Source of the DNA: CAIKLP01 sp039798705
Lineage (GTDB): Bacteria > Bacteroidota > Bacteroidia > Sphingobacteriales > Sphingobacteriaceae
NCBI GenBank assembly: GCA_039798705.1
Contig: JBDKFN010000072.1
Span: forward strand, 1-7,907
Reading direction: 5' to 3'
Length of the DNA stretch: 7,907 bases
A model generated the notes under the pieces. That model had not been told where the DNA came from. It was given only the letters and a program-made list of their open reading frames with translations, and ran no database searches. The position numbers were made by a program, and so were the translations under genes. Numbering within the stretch: position 1 is the stretch's first letter; every line of letters begins with the position of its first letter. This document shows, in pieces, positions 1 through 6,727 of this stretch.

Positions 1-153
1 AAAGTCTGCTTGATCGGTATTACCCCAAGCAGCAGTTTGATATATTTTAGACTCTTGAATAATTTGAAGATAAGGCGCCATAAGTGTTTTGGCATGTGTT
101 AAATTTTCCAAACGTTCGCCCATATTGGTGCCTAATAAAATGATTATATTCAT
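1..153 (-). CDS. folK: FolK, HPPK (6-hydroxymethyl-dihydropterin pyrophosphokinase), 3'-truncated by the window edge
   Basis: FolK transfers pyrophosphate from ATP to 6-hydroxymethyl-7,8-dihydropterin in the cytosolic folate pathway, just before dihydropteroate synthase. Only the first 51 codons are present. Reading the minus strand from the ATG at 153-151 gives a protein opening MNIIILLGTNMGERLENL. This matches the HPPK N-terminus, a first beta strand followed by a G-[ST]-N-x-G-[DE]-R loop (here G8-T9-N10-M11-G12-E13-R14). Near the end of the fragment, YQTAAWGNTDQADF matches the family's S-x-x-Y-x-T-x-x-x-G-x-x-D-Q-x-x-[FY] segment around the pterin site. The frame is open to base 1, so about two thirds of the usual 150-170 residues lie outside the window. 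The gene is divergent from sppA. A GGAG at 170-167 sits 13 nt from the start, too far to be a convincing ribosome-binding site. The identity is clear for the part seen; the ATP-binding half cannot be checked. Confidence 0.88.
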   Translation of the reverse strand, partial: MNIIILLGTNMGERLENLTHAKTLMAPYLQIIQESKIYQTAAWGNTDQADF

Positions 154-204
154 GATTTAATTTCTACTCCAAATAATTAGTATTATTGCAAATATTACAA
201 TAAA
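154..204. promoter_or_regulatory. Divergent intergenic gap between folK and sppA
   Basis: These 51 bp must carry the start signals for both folK (leftward) and sppA (rightward), unless those lie inside the opposing genes. The stretch is almost all A/T. I looked for the Bacteroidota sigma consensus (TTG near -33, TAnnTTTG near -7). The closest match on the sppA side is TATTATTG at 181-188, one base off, with no TTG at the right distance upstream. On the folK side only badly spaced TA...TTTG elements occur. No inverted repeat or operator stands out. The sppA start is preceded by the A-rich stretch ACAATAAA, as is common for translation starts in this phylum. The regulatory role is inferred from position only. 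Confidence 0.35.
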
Positions 205-1974
205 ATGAAACAATTTTTTAAAATGGTCTTTGCCTCTATGTTAGGGGCTATCCTATCTGCATTCGCTTTGTTAATAATCGGAATTTTAATCATTGTTGGT
301 TTAGTTGCAAATGCAAGCAAAGATACCACAAGCGAAATTAAATCTAATAGTATTTTACATCTCATTTTAAACAATGATATCGTAGAAAGAAGTTCAAAAA
401 ACCCATTCAAAAATTTCGACCTAAGCAATTTTGATCAAGATAAACAACCTGGGTTAACCGATATAGTCGCTTTAATCAATGCGGCATCAACTGACGATAA
501 TATCAAAGCAATTTATTTAGACATTGACGAAATTTCTTCAGGAATTGCAAGTGTTGAAGAAATTAGAAATGCCTTAATTAATTTTAAAAAATCGAAAAAA
601 CCAATCATCAGTTATAGCGAAGTTTATACACAAAAAGCTTATTATTTAGCAAGTGTTGCCGATAAAATTTACTTAAACCCTGCAGGTTTATTAGAGTTTA
701 AAGGGTTTAGTGCAAAAGTAATGTTTTATAAGGGCGCTTTAGAAAAACTCGAAATCGAACCAGAAATTATTCGCGTTGGCAGTTTCAAAAGCGCGGTAGA
801 ACCATATATGCTTGACCATATGAGCGATTCAAGTAAGTTACAAACCAATGTATTATTGAATTCGGTTTATCAACATTTTTTAACTCAAGTTTCAAAAGGT
901 AGAAATATTTCCATTAAAGAATTAGCCGCAATTGCAAATGAATTAAAAGTGCAAACAGCACAAGATGCAGTAAAATATAAATTGGTAGATGGTTTGAAAT
1001 ATAAAGATGAAATTATCGCTGAACTTTCAAAAATCAGCAATAACAATAACGAAGAGGAATTGAAATTGGTAGGATTAAGCGAGTACTTACAATCTAATCC
1101 TATTAAAGCTTCAACTGCAACAGATAAAATTGCTGTGATTTATGCTGCTGGTGAAATTGTTTCTGGTAGTGGAAATGACGACAACATAGGCTCTGAAAGA
1201 ATTTCAGCGGCTATTCGTAAAGCAAGATTAGATAAAAATGTAAAAGCAGTTGTATTAAGAATTAATTCACCTGGAGGTAGTGCATTGGCATCTGATGTAA
1301 TTTGGAGAGAAGTTATTTTAACTAAAAAAGTAAAACCCGTTATTGCTTCTATGGGAGATGTTGCGGCATCAGGAGGCTATTACATCGCTTGTGCAGCAGA
1401 TCAAATTATTGCGGAACCTAACACCATTACAGGTTCAATAGGTGTATTTGGTGTTTTATTTAATGCTGAAAAATTCTTTAAAAACAAATTAGGGATCACT
1501 TTTGATGGAACTAAAACAGCTGAATTTGCTGATCTTGGCGATTACAGTAGGCCTTTAAGTCCATCAGAAAAAAATATCATTCAGCAATCGGTCAATCAAA
1601 TTTATAAAGACTTTACCAATAAAGTTGCTACGGGTAGAAACCTTCCAATCCAAAAAGTCTTAAACATATCTGGAGGTAGAGTTTGGAGTGGTTCAGATGC
1701 CTTAAGAATTGGACTAGTCGATAGCCTAGGAAATATGAATGATGCCTTAAGATTAGCAGCACAAAAAGCAAATTTAAAAGATTATCGAATCATTAATTTA
1801 CCAGAAGAGACTGCAACTTTAGAAAAAATTCTAACTGGTTTATCTGGTAAAATAAAAATGCAATTTTTAAAAGCGGAATACGGAGAAGGATATCAATATT
1901 ACCAAGAATTCGCAAACATCAAATCTGTTAGGGGAATTCAAACAAGAATACCTGTTAATTTAAACATTCAATAA
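205..1974 (+). CDS. sppA: Signal peptide peptidase SppA, 67K type (protease IV), membrane anchored
   Basis: SppA is a membrane-bound serine protease that digests cleaved signal peptides in the cell envelope (MEROPS S49, Ser/Lys dyad). The 589 residues match the long two-domain form (E. coli SppA 618), not the short Bacillus/archaeal form. Residues about 12-35 form one hydrophobic segment (LGAILSAFALLIIGILIIVG), an uncleaved N-terminal anchor placing the rest in the periplasm. The N-terminal repeat carries the general base in VGSFKSAVEPYM, giving K195 (E. coli K209). The C-terminal repeat carries INSPGGSA (about 354-361) and then MGDVAASGGYYIA, giving the nucleophile S389 (E. coli S409); the 194-residue spacing is close to the E. 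coli value. TGSIGVFG (409-416) is also typical. The catalytic machinery is therefore intact. The ATG at 205 is the first in frame and places the anchor at the very N-terminus. It is the first gene of a likely operon, with its TAA 10 bp before the polX start. Nothing looks unusual. Confidence 0.96.
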   Translation: MKQFFKMVFASMLGAILSAFALLIIGILIIVGLVANASKDTTSEIKSNSILHLILNNDIVERSSKNPFKNFDLSNFDQDKQPGLTDIVALINAASTDDNIKAIYLDIDEISSGIASVEEIRNALINFKKSKKPIISYSEVYTQKAYYLASVADKIYLNPAGLLEFKGFSAKVMFYKGALEKLEIEPEIIRVGSFKSAVEPYMLDHMSDSSKLQTNVLLNSVYQHFLTQVSKGRNISIKELAAIANELKVQTAQDAVKYKLVDGLKYKDEIIAELSKISNNNNEEELKLVGLSEYLQSNPIKASTATDKIAVIYAAGEIVSGSGNDDNIGSERISAAIRKARLDKNVKAVVLRINSPGGSALASDVIWREVILTKKVKPVIASMGDVAASGGYYIACAADQIIAEPNTITGSIGVFGVLFNAEKFFKNKLGITFDGTKTAEFADLGDYSRPLSPSEKNIIQQSVNQIYKDFTNKVATGRNLPIQKVLNISGGRVWSGSDALRIGLVDSLGNMNDALRLAAQKANLKDYRIINLPEETATLEKILTGLSGKIKMQFLKAEYGEGYQYYQEFANIKSVRGIQTRIPVNLNIQ

Positions 1975-1984
1975 TCAACATCAA

Positions 1985-3667
1985 TTGGACAATAAAACCA
2001 TCATTAGAGCGCTTAAACTTTTTGCACAATTACTGGAATTGCATGAAGAAAATCCCTTTAAAATAAAGAATATTAGCAATGCCCATTTTAAGCTAAGCAA
2101 ATATGCAGAACCCTTATCCAGTAAGAGTTTAGAAGATTTAGCAAAAATTGAAGGGGTTGGAAAAAGTGCCGCAGGAAAAATCATAGAATTAATTGAGACT
2201 GGTGATATTGCTGAACTAGCAGCCATTAGAGACCTCACTCCTTCGGGCATCATAGACATGCTTCAAATTAAAGGAATTGGACCAAAGAAAATTCGCATCA
2301 TTTGGAAAGAATTGAACATTGACAGCATTGGTGAATTATACTATGCTTGTAATGAAAACAGATTAGTTGAGGCTAAAGGTTTTGGATTTAAAACCCAAGA
2401 AGATGTTAAAAAACAAATTGAGTTTTTCTGGTCAAATAGTGGTAAGAATTTATATGCAAATGCATTGGTCATTACCGAAGAATTAATTCAAAATACGAAA
2501 GAAGTTTTCACCAATATAGATATTGTATATACAGGTGAAATGCGGAGAAAATGTGAAATTATAAACGAAATTTCGCTGCTAATAAATACTGAACAAAAAA
2601 CTGAATTACAGCATTTTATTGCTGAAAAAATGGGCTTTGAAGTCCATATTGAACAAGAAAATTATTGGATCTTACAAACGCAAAATCAAACTAAAATTCA
2701 TTGCAAATTTAGCAACAACGAAAACTGGAGTTCACAACTGTTTTTATTAACAGGAAATGAAGCACATTTTTCAGAGATAGCAAATTTTAATCAAAAAGAA
2801 TTAGTTGATATACATTTTGAAAATGAAATTAAAATTTATGAACATTTTCAATTACCATTTATTGCGCCAGAATTAAGAGAAGGTTTAGGTGAAGTTGCAA
2901 AAGCTAAAGCTGGAAATATTCCAACATTAATTGAGCTCAGCGATTTAAAAGGAAGTTTACACAATCACAGCACCTATTCAGATGGAATTCATAGCTTGAA
3001 AGAAATGGCCGACTATTGTGAAACATTAGGCTATGAATATTTAGGTATTTGCGACCATTCACAATCGGCCTTTTATGCCAACGGGCTTAAGGAAGAGCGA
3101 GTATTAGCACAACAATTAGAAATTAAAAAGCTGAATGCAGCCAATCCAAATTTCACTATTTTTTCTGGCATTGAATCTGATATATTATCTGATGGATCTT
3201 TAGATTATCCAGAAGAAATATTAAAATCTTTTGACTTTATTGTTGCCTCTGTTCATTCCAACTTAAAAATGGATGAAGCAAAAGCCACAAATAGGTTATT
3301 GAAAGCCATAGAGAACCCATATACAACCATTCTTGGACATCCAACTGGCAGATTATTGTTGGCTAGACAAGGATATCCTATTAACCATAAATTAATAATT
3401 GATGCCTGTGCAGCAAATAATGTAGTGATTGAAATTAATGCAAATCCTTTGCGTTTAGATTTAGATTGGCGCCACATTGATTATGCCATTTCGAAAGGTG
3501 TAATGTTATCCATTAACCCAGATGCCCATCGTAAGGAAGGTTATTTAGATATGTATTATGGGATTTGCGTTGGAAGAAAAGGTGGAATGAGTAAAGCAAA
3601 CTGCTTAAATTCCTTATCAAAAGAAGAAATTTTTCAGTATTTTCAACAAAGAAAAAATAATATTTAA
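1985..3667 (+). CDS. polX: PolX-like protein: HhH + degenerate polymerase-X core + intact PHP phosphoesterase
   Basis: Bacterial PolX proteins combine a family-X gap-filling DNA polymerase with a C-terminal PHP domain that gives metal-dependent 3'-5' exonuclease and AP-endonuclease activities in base-excision repair. The 560 residues match the usual length (about 570). Residues 1-150 form the DNA-binding 8-kDa-like region with HhH turns IEGVGKS (55-61), IKGIGPK (95-101) and a weaker AKGFGFK (130-136). Residues about 155-300 align with the polymerase core, but the canonical G-S-x-R-R...D-x-D reads GEMRR (184-188)...NEIS (194-197), so both palm aspartates become E195 and S197. The third, normally in V-D-F/V, is H239 in KIHC, and the TGS-x-x-HN motif is TGNEAHF (256-262). 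The PHP domain (about 321-555) looks complete: H326/H328/D333, D357-H358, E397, H424, H452, D513/H515. It is likely a nuclease without polymerase activity. The start is TTG at 1985: no ATG lies between the upstream in-frame stop (1961) and it, the next Met is far downstream, and the N-terminus fits the family. Its stop overlaps the next start by 1 bp. Confidence 0.9.
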   Translation: MDNKTIIRALKLFAQLLELHEENPFKIKNISNAHFKLSKYAEPLSSKSLEDLAKIEGVGKSAAGKIIELIETGDIAELAAIRDLTPSGIIDMLQIKGIGPKKIRIIWKELNIDSIGELYYACNENRLVEAKGFGFKTQEDVKKQIEFFWSNSGKNLYANALVITEELIQNTKEVFTNIDIVYTGEMRRKCEIINEISLLINTEQKTELQHFIAEKMGFEVHIEQENYWILQTQNQTKIHCKFSNNENWSSQLFLLTGNEAHFSEIANFNQKELVDIHFENEIKIYEHFQLPFIAPELREGLGEVAKAKAGNIPTLIELSDLKGSLHNHSTYSDGIHSLKEMADYCETLGYEYLGICDHSQSAFYANGLKEERVLAQQLEIKKLNAANPNFTIFSGIESDILSDGSLDYPEEILKSFDFIVASVHSNLKMDEAKATNRLLKAIENPYTTILGHPTGRLLLARQGYPINHKLIIDACAANNVVIEINANPLRLDLDWRHIDYAISKGVMLSINPDAHRKEGYLDMYYGICVGRKGGMSKANCLNSLSKEEIFQYFQQRKNNI

Positions 3668-4638
3668 TGAAAATCTTAGTTGTTCGTTTTAGTTCTATTG
3701 GTGATATTGTATTAACCACTCCTGTTGTTCGTGGACTAAAAAAACAATTAGGTGCAGATGTTCATTTTTTAACAAAATCGAACTTTCAATCTGTCATTTC
3801 GGCTAACCCATATATCGATCAAATTCATTTATTAAACAATGAAAATTGGGATAGTTTAATTCAACAATTAAAAGCTGAAAAATTTGATTACATCATCGAC
3901 TTACACCATAACTTAAGGACACTCAAGCTCAAGCTAGCATTGGGAATTAAGTCTTTTTCATTTAATAAATTAAACCTGCAAAAATGGTTATTGGTGAATT
4001 TAAAAATCAATACCCTTCCTAAGGTTCATATAGTTGATCGTTACCTAGATTGTGTTAAACCTTTAGGCGTAATTAAAGACGACCAAGGACTTGATTATTT
4101 TATTGACACACAAGATGAGGTATCGTTGACTTCGTTGCCCCTAGCCTTTCAAAATGGCTATGTAGGAATTGTAATTGGGGCGCAACATTATACCAAAAGA
4201 TTACCCGAATCAAAACTGATGGAAGTCATTAAAGGAATTTCCCAACCCATAGTTCTTTTAGGCGGGCCAACAGACACCGCCTTAGCAGAAAGACTAATCA
4301 AAATAAAACCGGATGGAATATTCAATGCTTGTGGAAAATATAACCTCAACCAATCTGCTTCTTTGGTTAAACAAGCTCAAAAAATTATAGCAAACGACAC
4401 GGGGTTAATGCACATAGCAGCTGCATTTAACAAAGAAATACATTGCATATGGGGAAATACAACACAAGATTTTGGAATGGGTCCGTATGCAACCGATACA
4501 GCTTTTAACTATGAAGTAAAAGATTTGTCGTGTAGGCCATGTAGTAAAATTGGATTTCAAAAATGTCCTAAAGGTCATTTTAATTGCATGAATCAACAAG
4601 ACATTCTCGCCTTAATTAATCATGTAAATAAATATTAA
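3667..4638 (+). CDS. Glycosyltransferase family 9 (ADP-heptose:LPS heptosyltransferase type)
   Basis: GT9 enzymes are inverting GT-B transferases that add heptose or related sugars from a nucleotide sugar to the lipopolysaccharide core at the cytoplasmic face of the inner membrane. The 323 residues are in the family range. The N-terminus KILVVRFSSIGDIVLTTPVV is the GT9 signature, with D13 at the position of the WaaC catalytic base. DLHHNLRT (78-85) follows. The donor domain begins near 165 with GAQHYTKRLP (171-180; K177 in the usual phosphate-contacting place), then LLGGPTD (197-203) and NDTGLMHIAAAF (243-254), the hallmark DTG-x-x-H nucleotide-sugar site. The C-terminus has four cysteines (C289, C292, C300, C307) in the C-x-x-C...C-P...C-M arrangement frequent in this family. 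The ATG at 3667 shares its A with the polX TAA (TAATG), implying translational coupling. The exact sugar and acceptor cannot be told from sequence, so no gene symbol is given. It could be another GT9 transferase of surface-glycan synthesis. Confidence 0.9.
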   Translation: MKILVVRFSSIGDIVLTTPVVRGLKKQLGADVHFLTKSNFQSVISANPYIDQIHLLNNENWDSLIQQLKAEKFDYIIDLHHNLRTLKLKLALGIKSFSFNKLNLQKWLLVNLKINTLPKVHIVDRYLDCVKPLGVIKDDQGLDYFIDTQDEVSLTSLPLAFQNGYVGIVIGAQHYTKRLPESKLMEVIKGISQPIVLLGGPTDTALAERLIKIKPDGIFNACGKYNLNQSASLVKQAQKIIANDTGLMHIAAAFNKEIHCIWGNTTQDFGMGPYATDTAFNYEVKDLSCRPCSKIGFQKCPKGHFNCMNQQDILALINHVNKY

Positions 4639-4642
4639 ACCA

Positions 4643-5449
4643 TTAACGATGATGTTGCGGTCCTCCATGATTTGAAGGAGAATTAATCGGGTTGTTTAGC
4701 GCGTTATTTTGGGCTGCTTGTTCTAAATTACTTCTCAATAATATTGCCGAAGACATACTCGAAACAACCATTTGTAAAGTTGATGGAATACTTGGATCAA
4801 TCCAAACTCTACCATTATTTAATACGCTAACAGCAGCAATAGCGGTATTTTTATATTGAAATTCAAAACCAAAATTGGCAAAATTTATCCAGTTTTTTTG
4901 ACCTTCTAGTTTTTTAACTGGAATAATTTTAATTTCATTTCCCAATTTATCTTTCGCAAAACCACAATCTCCATTATTCGCAAAGCTACTTTCAGGATTA
5001 TAAACTATAAATTCCCAAGAATTTTCTTTTGATTGATCTGGTACGATAGTTCCTGCAAAAGTATTTTTATAATCTAAACCAATATTGAAATTCCAATTAG
5101 ATCTACCTCTGAAAAAATCATAACTGGTACTTTCAAATTTACCAACCGCATATACCATGGCACTGGCAGTTGAATCCGGAGTATTTTGTTTAAATTGAAA
5201 TTTCTCTTTTGCTTTTTGAAAATTAAGTACAAATTGAATGTTTCCCGCACTTACCCAACCTCTTTTTACCCTACCTGTTTTAAAAGCACCATAAGTTAAT
5301 ACTTGATGAATCCGAAATCCTTGACGGCCCTTTACTTCCATTGGCACAGCTGCCTTTTGAAGGTTCTCGGATAATAAGATATTGGGAGTTTTACAACTAG
5401 AAAATATTATTGTTATTAAAAGGGCAAAAATTAGGAAGGTGTTTTTCAT
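4643..5449 (-). CDS. Putative lipoprotein of unknown function
   Basis: I do not recognise the family. The 268-residue product begins with a basic tip (MKNTF) and a hydrophobic stretch ending in IIFSSC, a Bacteroidota-style SPII lipobox with C19 as the predicted lipidated residue. The mature part (about 250 residues) has no further membrane segment. It is rich in alternating aromatic/polar stretches that suggest beta structure, such as SNWNFNIGLDYKN (117-129) and FANFGFEFQYKN (190-201). Other local features are GAFKTGRVKRGW (54-65), DCGFAKDKLGNE (161-172, with the only other cysteine, C162) and NNGRVWIDPS (211-220). From about 225 it becomes helical or disordered and ends in an Asn/Pro/Gly/His-rich tail, HGGPQHHR. 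It probably sits in the periplasm, attached to the inner or outer membrane. The ATG at 5449 is preceded by an AT-rich leader without a clear Shine-Dalgarno sequence. It follows the alkaline phosphatase gene on the same strand by 92 bp and converges on the glycosyltransferase stop 4 bp away. That it is a real gene is well supported by length and signal; its function is unknown. Confidence 0.85.
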   Translation of the reverse strand: MKNTFLIFALLITIIFSSCKTPNILLSENLQKAAVPMEVKGRQGFRIHQVLTYGAFKTGRVKRGWVSAGNIQFVLNFQKAKEKFQFKQNTPDSTASAMVYAVGKFESTSYDFFRGRSNWNFNIGLDYKNTFAGTIVPDQSKENSWEFIVYNPESSFANNGDCGFAKDKLGNEIKIIPVKKLEGQKNWINFANFGFEFQYKNTAIAAVSVLNNGRVWIDPSIPSTLQMVVSSMSSAILLRSNLEQAAQNNALNNPINSPSNHGGPQHHR

Positions 5450-5541
5450 AATCTAATTTTAAATTTACAAACAATGTTAATGAGTTGCACTAAATAATAC
5501 CAACACTTAACCAAATTGTTACAAGCTATTTTTAATTTTAT

Positions 5542-6639
5542 TTATTTTGAAAATTTGAATAATTCAACCATTTTTTCAAAAATGGCTGTGTTTTGATAAA
5601 TACCTGTAAACTTCTCTGCGCCTGGCCCATAAGCAAATACAGGTACCATGGTTGCCGTATGGTTTTTAGTAATGAATTTAGGTTCTAAATCGTCTTTGGT
5701 TTTATCATCTTCATTGCCGCTTAATGCAAAACCACCTGTTTCATGATCGGCTGTTACGATTACCAATGTATTTCCGTTTAAGTCAGCGAAATCAAGGGCT
5801 TTACCTATAGCTAGGTCAAAATCATTTAATTCTCTTCTGATATATTCTGCATCATTATCATGTCCTCCCCAATCAATCTGTGAGCCTTCTACCATCAAGA
5901 AAAAACCTTTTTTGTTTTTCTTTAAATAATCTGTAGCGAAATTAGTGGCAAATGGTAAATAATCTGCCCTTCCTTCTTGCATTTTTGCTAAATGTTTAGG
6001 TGCAAATAAACCCGCAATTTTCTTTTTAGTTGGCTCATAATTCCAAAGCTCTTCCAAGCTAGTTAATACATCATAATTTCTAATGCGTAATTGCCTAGTA
6101 AGGTCTTCCGTATCTTTTCTTTTATTAAAATTATCTAAACCTCCACCCAAAAATAGATCGATATCGGTAGCCATGAAATCTTTTGCAATTGCTTCGTACA
6201 TATTACGAGAAGGCTGATGCGCAATGAATGCAGCAGGTGTAGCATGTGTGATGTCGCAAGTGGCTACTAAACCAGTTGCCAACCCGTTTTTCTCTGCAAG
6301 CTCTAATATGGTAGTCATGGGTTGTTTATTTGTAAAAACACCAACGGCACCATTATATGTTTTTTTGCCACATGATAATGCAGTTGCCCCTGCAGCAGAA
6401 TCTGTAATTTTGTGGCTGCTTGAAGAAGTTCTGCTAAACCCAATATAATTGAAACGTTCAAAATTCATTTTCTGAGTTGAAGTCAATAAAGAATAACTAA
6501 TTTGAGTTAAACCCATTCCATCTCCAATCATTAAAATAATATTGGTTGGTCTTGCATCAAACTTTTTACGAGGCGCAAAAGACGATACACTAATTGCAAT
6601 AATTAAACTGCACAGTACAATGGTAAATTTTCTTTTCAT
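5542..6639 (-). CDS. phoA: Exported alkaline phosphatase, PhoA superfamily (His/Trp active-site variant)
   Basis: It hydrolyses phosphomonoesters with two zinc ions and usually a third metal, typically scavenging phosphate in the periplasm. The 365 residues are compact against E. coli PhoA (about 470), as in other Bacteroidota and marine enzymes. Residues 1-22 form a Sec signal (KRK, hydrophobic core, VSSFA). Active-site motifs appear in order: IGDGMG (38-43, metal ligand D40); TDSAAGATA (79-87, nucleophile S81); THATPAA (131-137); R145, matching the phosphate-binding Arg; VEGSQIDWGGHD (250-261, ligands E251, D256, H260); ADHETGG (297-303, D298 and H299); and NHTAT (326-330, H327). H132 and W257 stand where E. 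coli has D153 and K328, as I recall for the cold-active TAB5 phosphatase. All catalytic ligands are present, so it should be active. The ATG at 6639 gives a proper signal peptide. The gene lies 88 bp after dprA and 92 bp before the lipoprotein gene, so a shared transcript is possible but not certain. I saw no pho-type regulatory box. Confidence 0.94.
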   Translation of the reverse strand: MKRKFTIVLCSLIIAISVSSFAPRKKFDARPTNIILMIGDGMGLTQISYSLLTSTQKMNFERFNYIGFSRTSSSSHKITDSAAGATALSCGKKTYNGAVGVFTNKQPMTTILELAEKNGLATGLVATCDITHATPAAFIAHQPSRNMYEAIAKDFMATDIDLFLGGGLDNFNKRKDTEDLTRQLRIRNYDVLTSLEELWNYEPTKKKIAGLFAPKHLAKMQEGRADYLPFATNFATDYLKKNKKGFFLMVEGSQIDWGGHDNDAEYIRRELNDFDLAIGKALDFADLNGNTLVIVTADHETGGFALSGNEDDKTKDDLEPKFITKNHTATMVPVFAYGPGAEKFTGIYQNTAIFEKMVELFKFSK

Positions 6640-6672
6640 ATGAATTTAGAAACCTAATTTTCAGGCTGCAAT

Positions 6673-6694
6673 TTAATCAATATTTGATGATTAA
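6673..6694. repeat. AT-rich inverted repeat between dprA and the alkaline phosphatase gene
   Basis: TTAATCA at 6673-6679 and TGATTAA at 6688-6694 form a perfect 7-bp inverted repeat around an 8-nt spacer. A shifted alternative pairing (ATCAA/TTGAT around a 3-nt centre) exists within it. It lies 33 to 55 bp upstream of the phosphatase start codon. The stem has one G-C pair and no T-run follows on either strand, so a factor-independent terminator is unlikely. It could be a regulator binding site or chance in AT-rich DNA. The rest of the 88-bp gap (6640-6727) shows only a near-match to the Bacteroidota -7 element. Confidence 0.25.
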
Positions 6695-6727
6695 TAAGTT
6701 GAAAAAGATGGAATTAATTATTTGATG

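Noticed and set aside
195..428. Minus-strand open frame of 77 codons over the start of sppA
   Set aside because: It is antisense to the conserved sppA anchor region, has no recognisable domain and sits in AT-rich coding DNA; a shadow frame.
1981..2259. Minus-strand open frame of 92 codons under the 5' end of polX
   Set aside because: It is fully antisense to the conserved HhH region, with composition expected of a reverse-strand shadow and no family match.
3253..3719. Two minus-strand open frames (3253-3477 and 3513-3719) inside the PHP region and polX/GT9 junction
   Set aside because: Both oppose strongly conserved PHP motifs and have no recognisable protein features or start context.
4405..4599. 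Minus-strand 64-codon frame inside the glycosyltransferase
   Set aside because: It is antisense to the conserved DTG-x-x-H and cysteine motifs; a shadow frame.
5450..5541. Search for a terminator or promoter between the alkaline phosphatase and lipoprotein genes
   Set aside because: There is only a short TTGTTACAA palindrome and near-misses to TAnnTTTG; nothing with a stable stem, T-run or properly spaced -33/-7 pair.
6224..6448. Plus-strand 74-codon frame inside the alkaline phosphatase gene
   Set aside because: It is antisense to the nucleophile region TDSAAGATA, which is plainly the coding frame; no independent support.
6649..6680. Possible promoter for the alkaline phosphatase (minus-strand TTG, 21-bp spacer, TAGGTTTC)
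   Set aside because: The -7 element misses one base and would put the transcription start only a few bases before the ATG; in AT-rich DNA this match is expected by chance.
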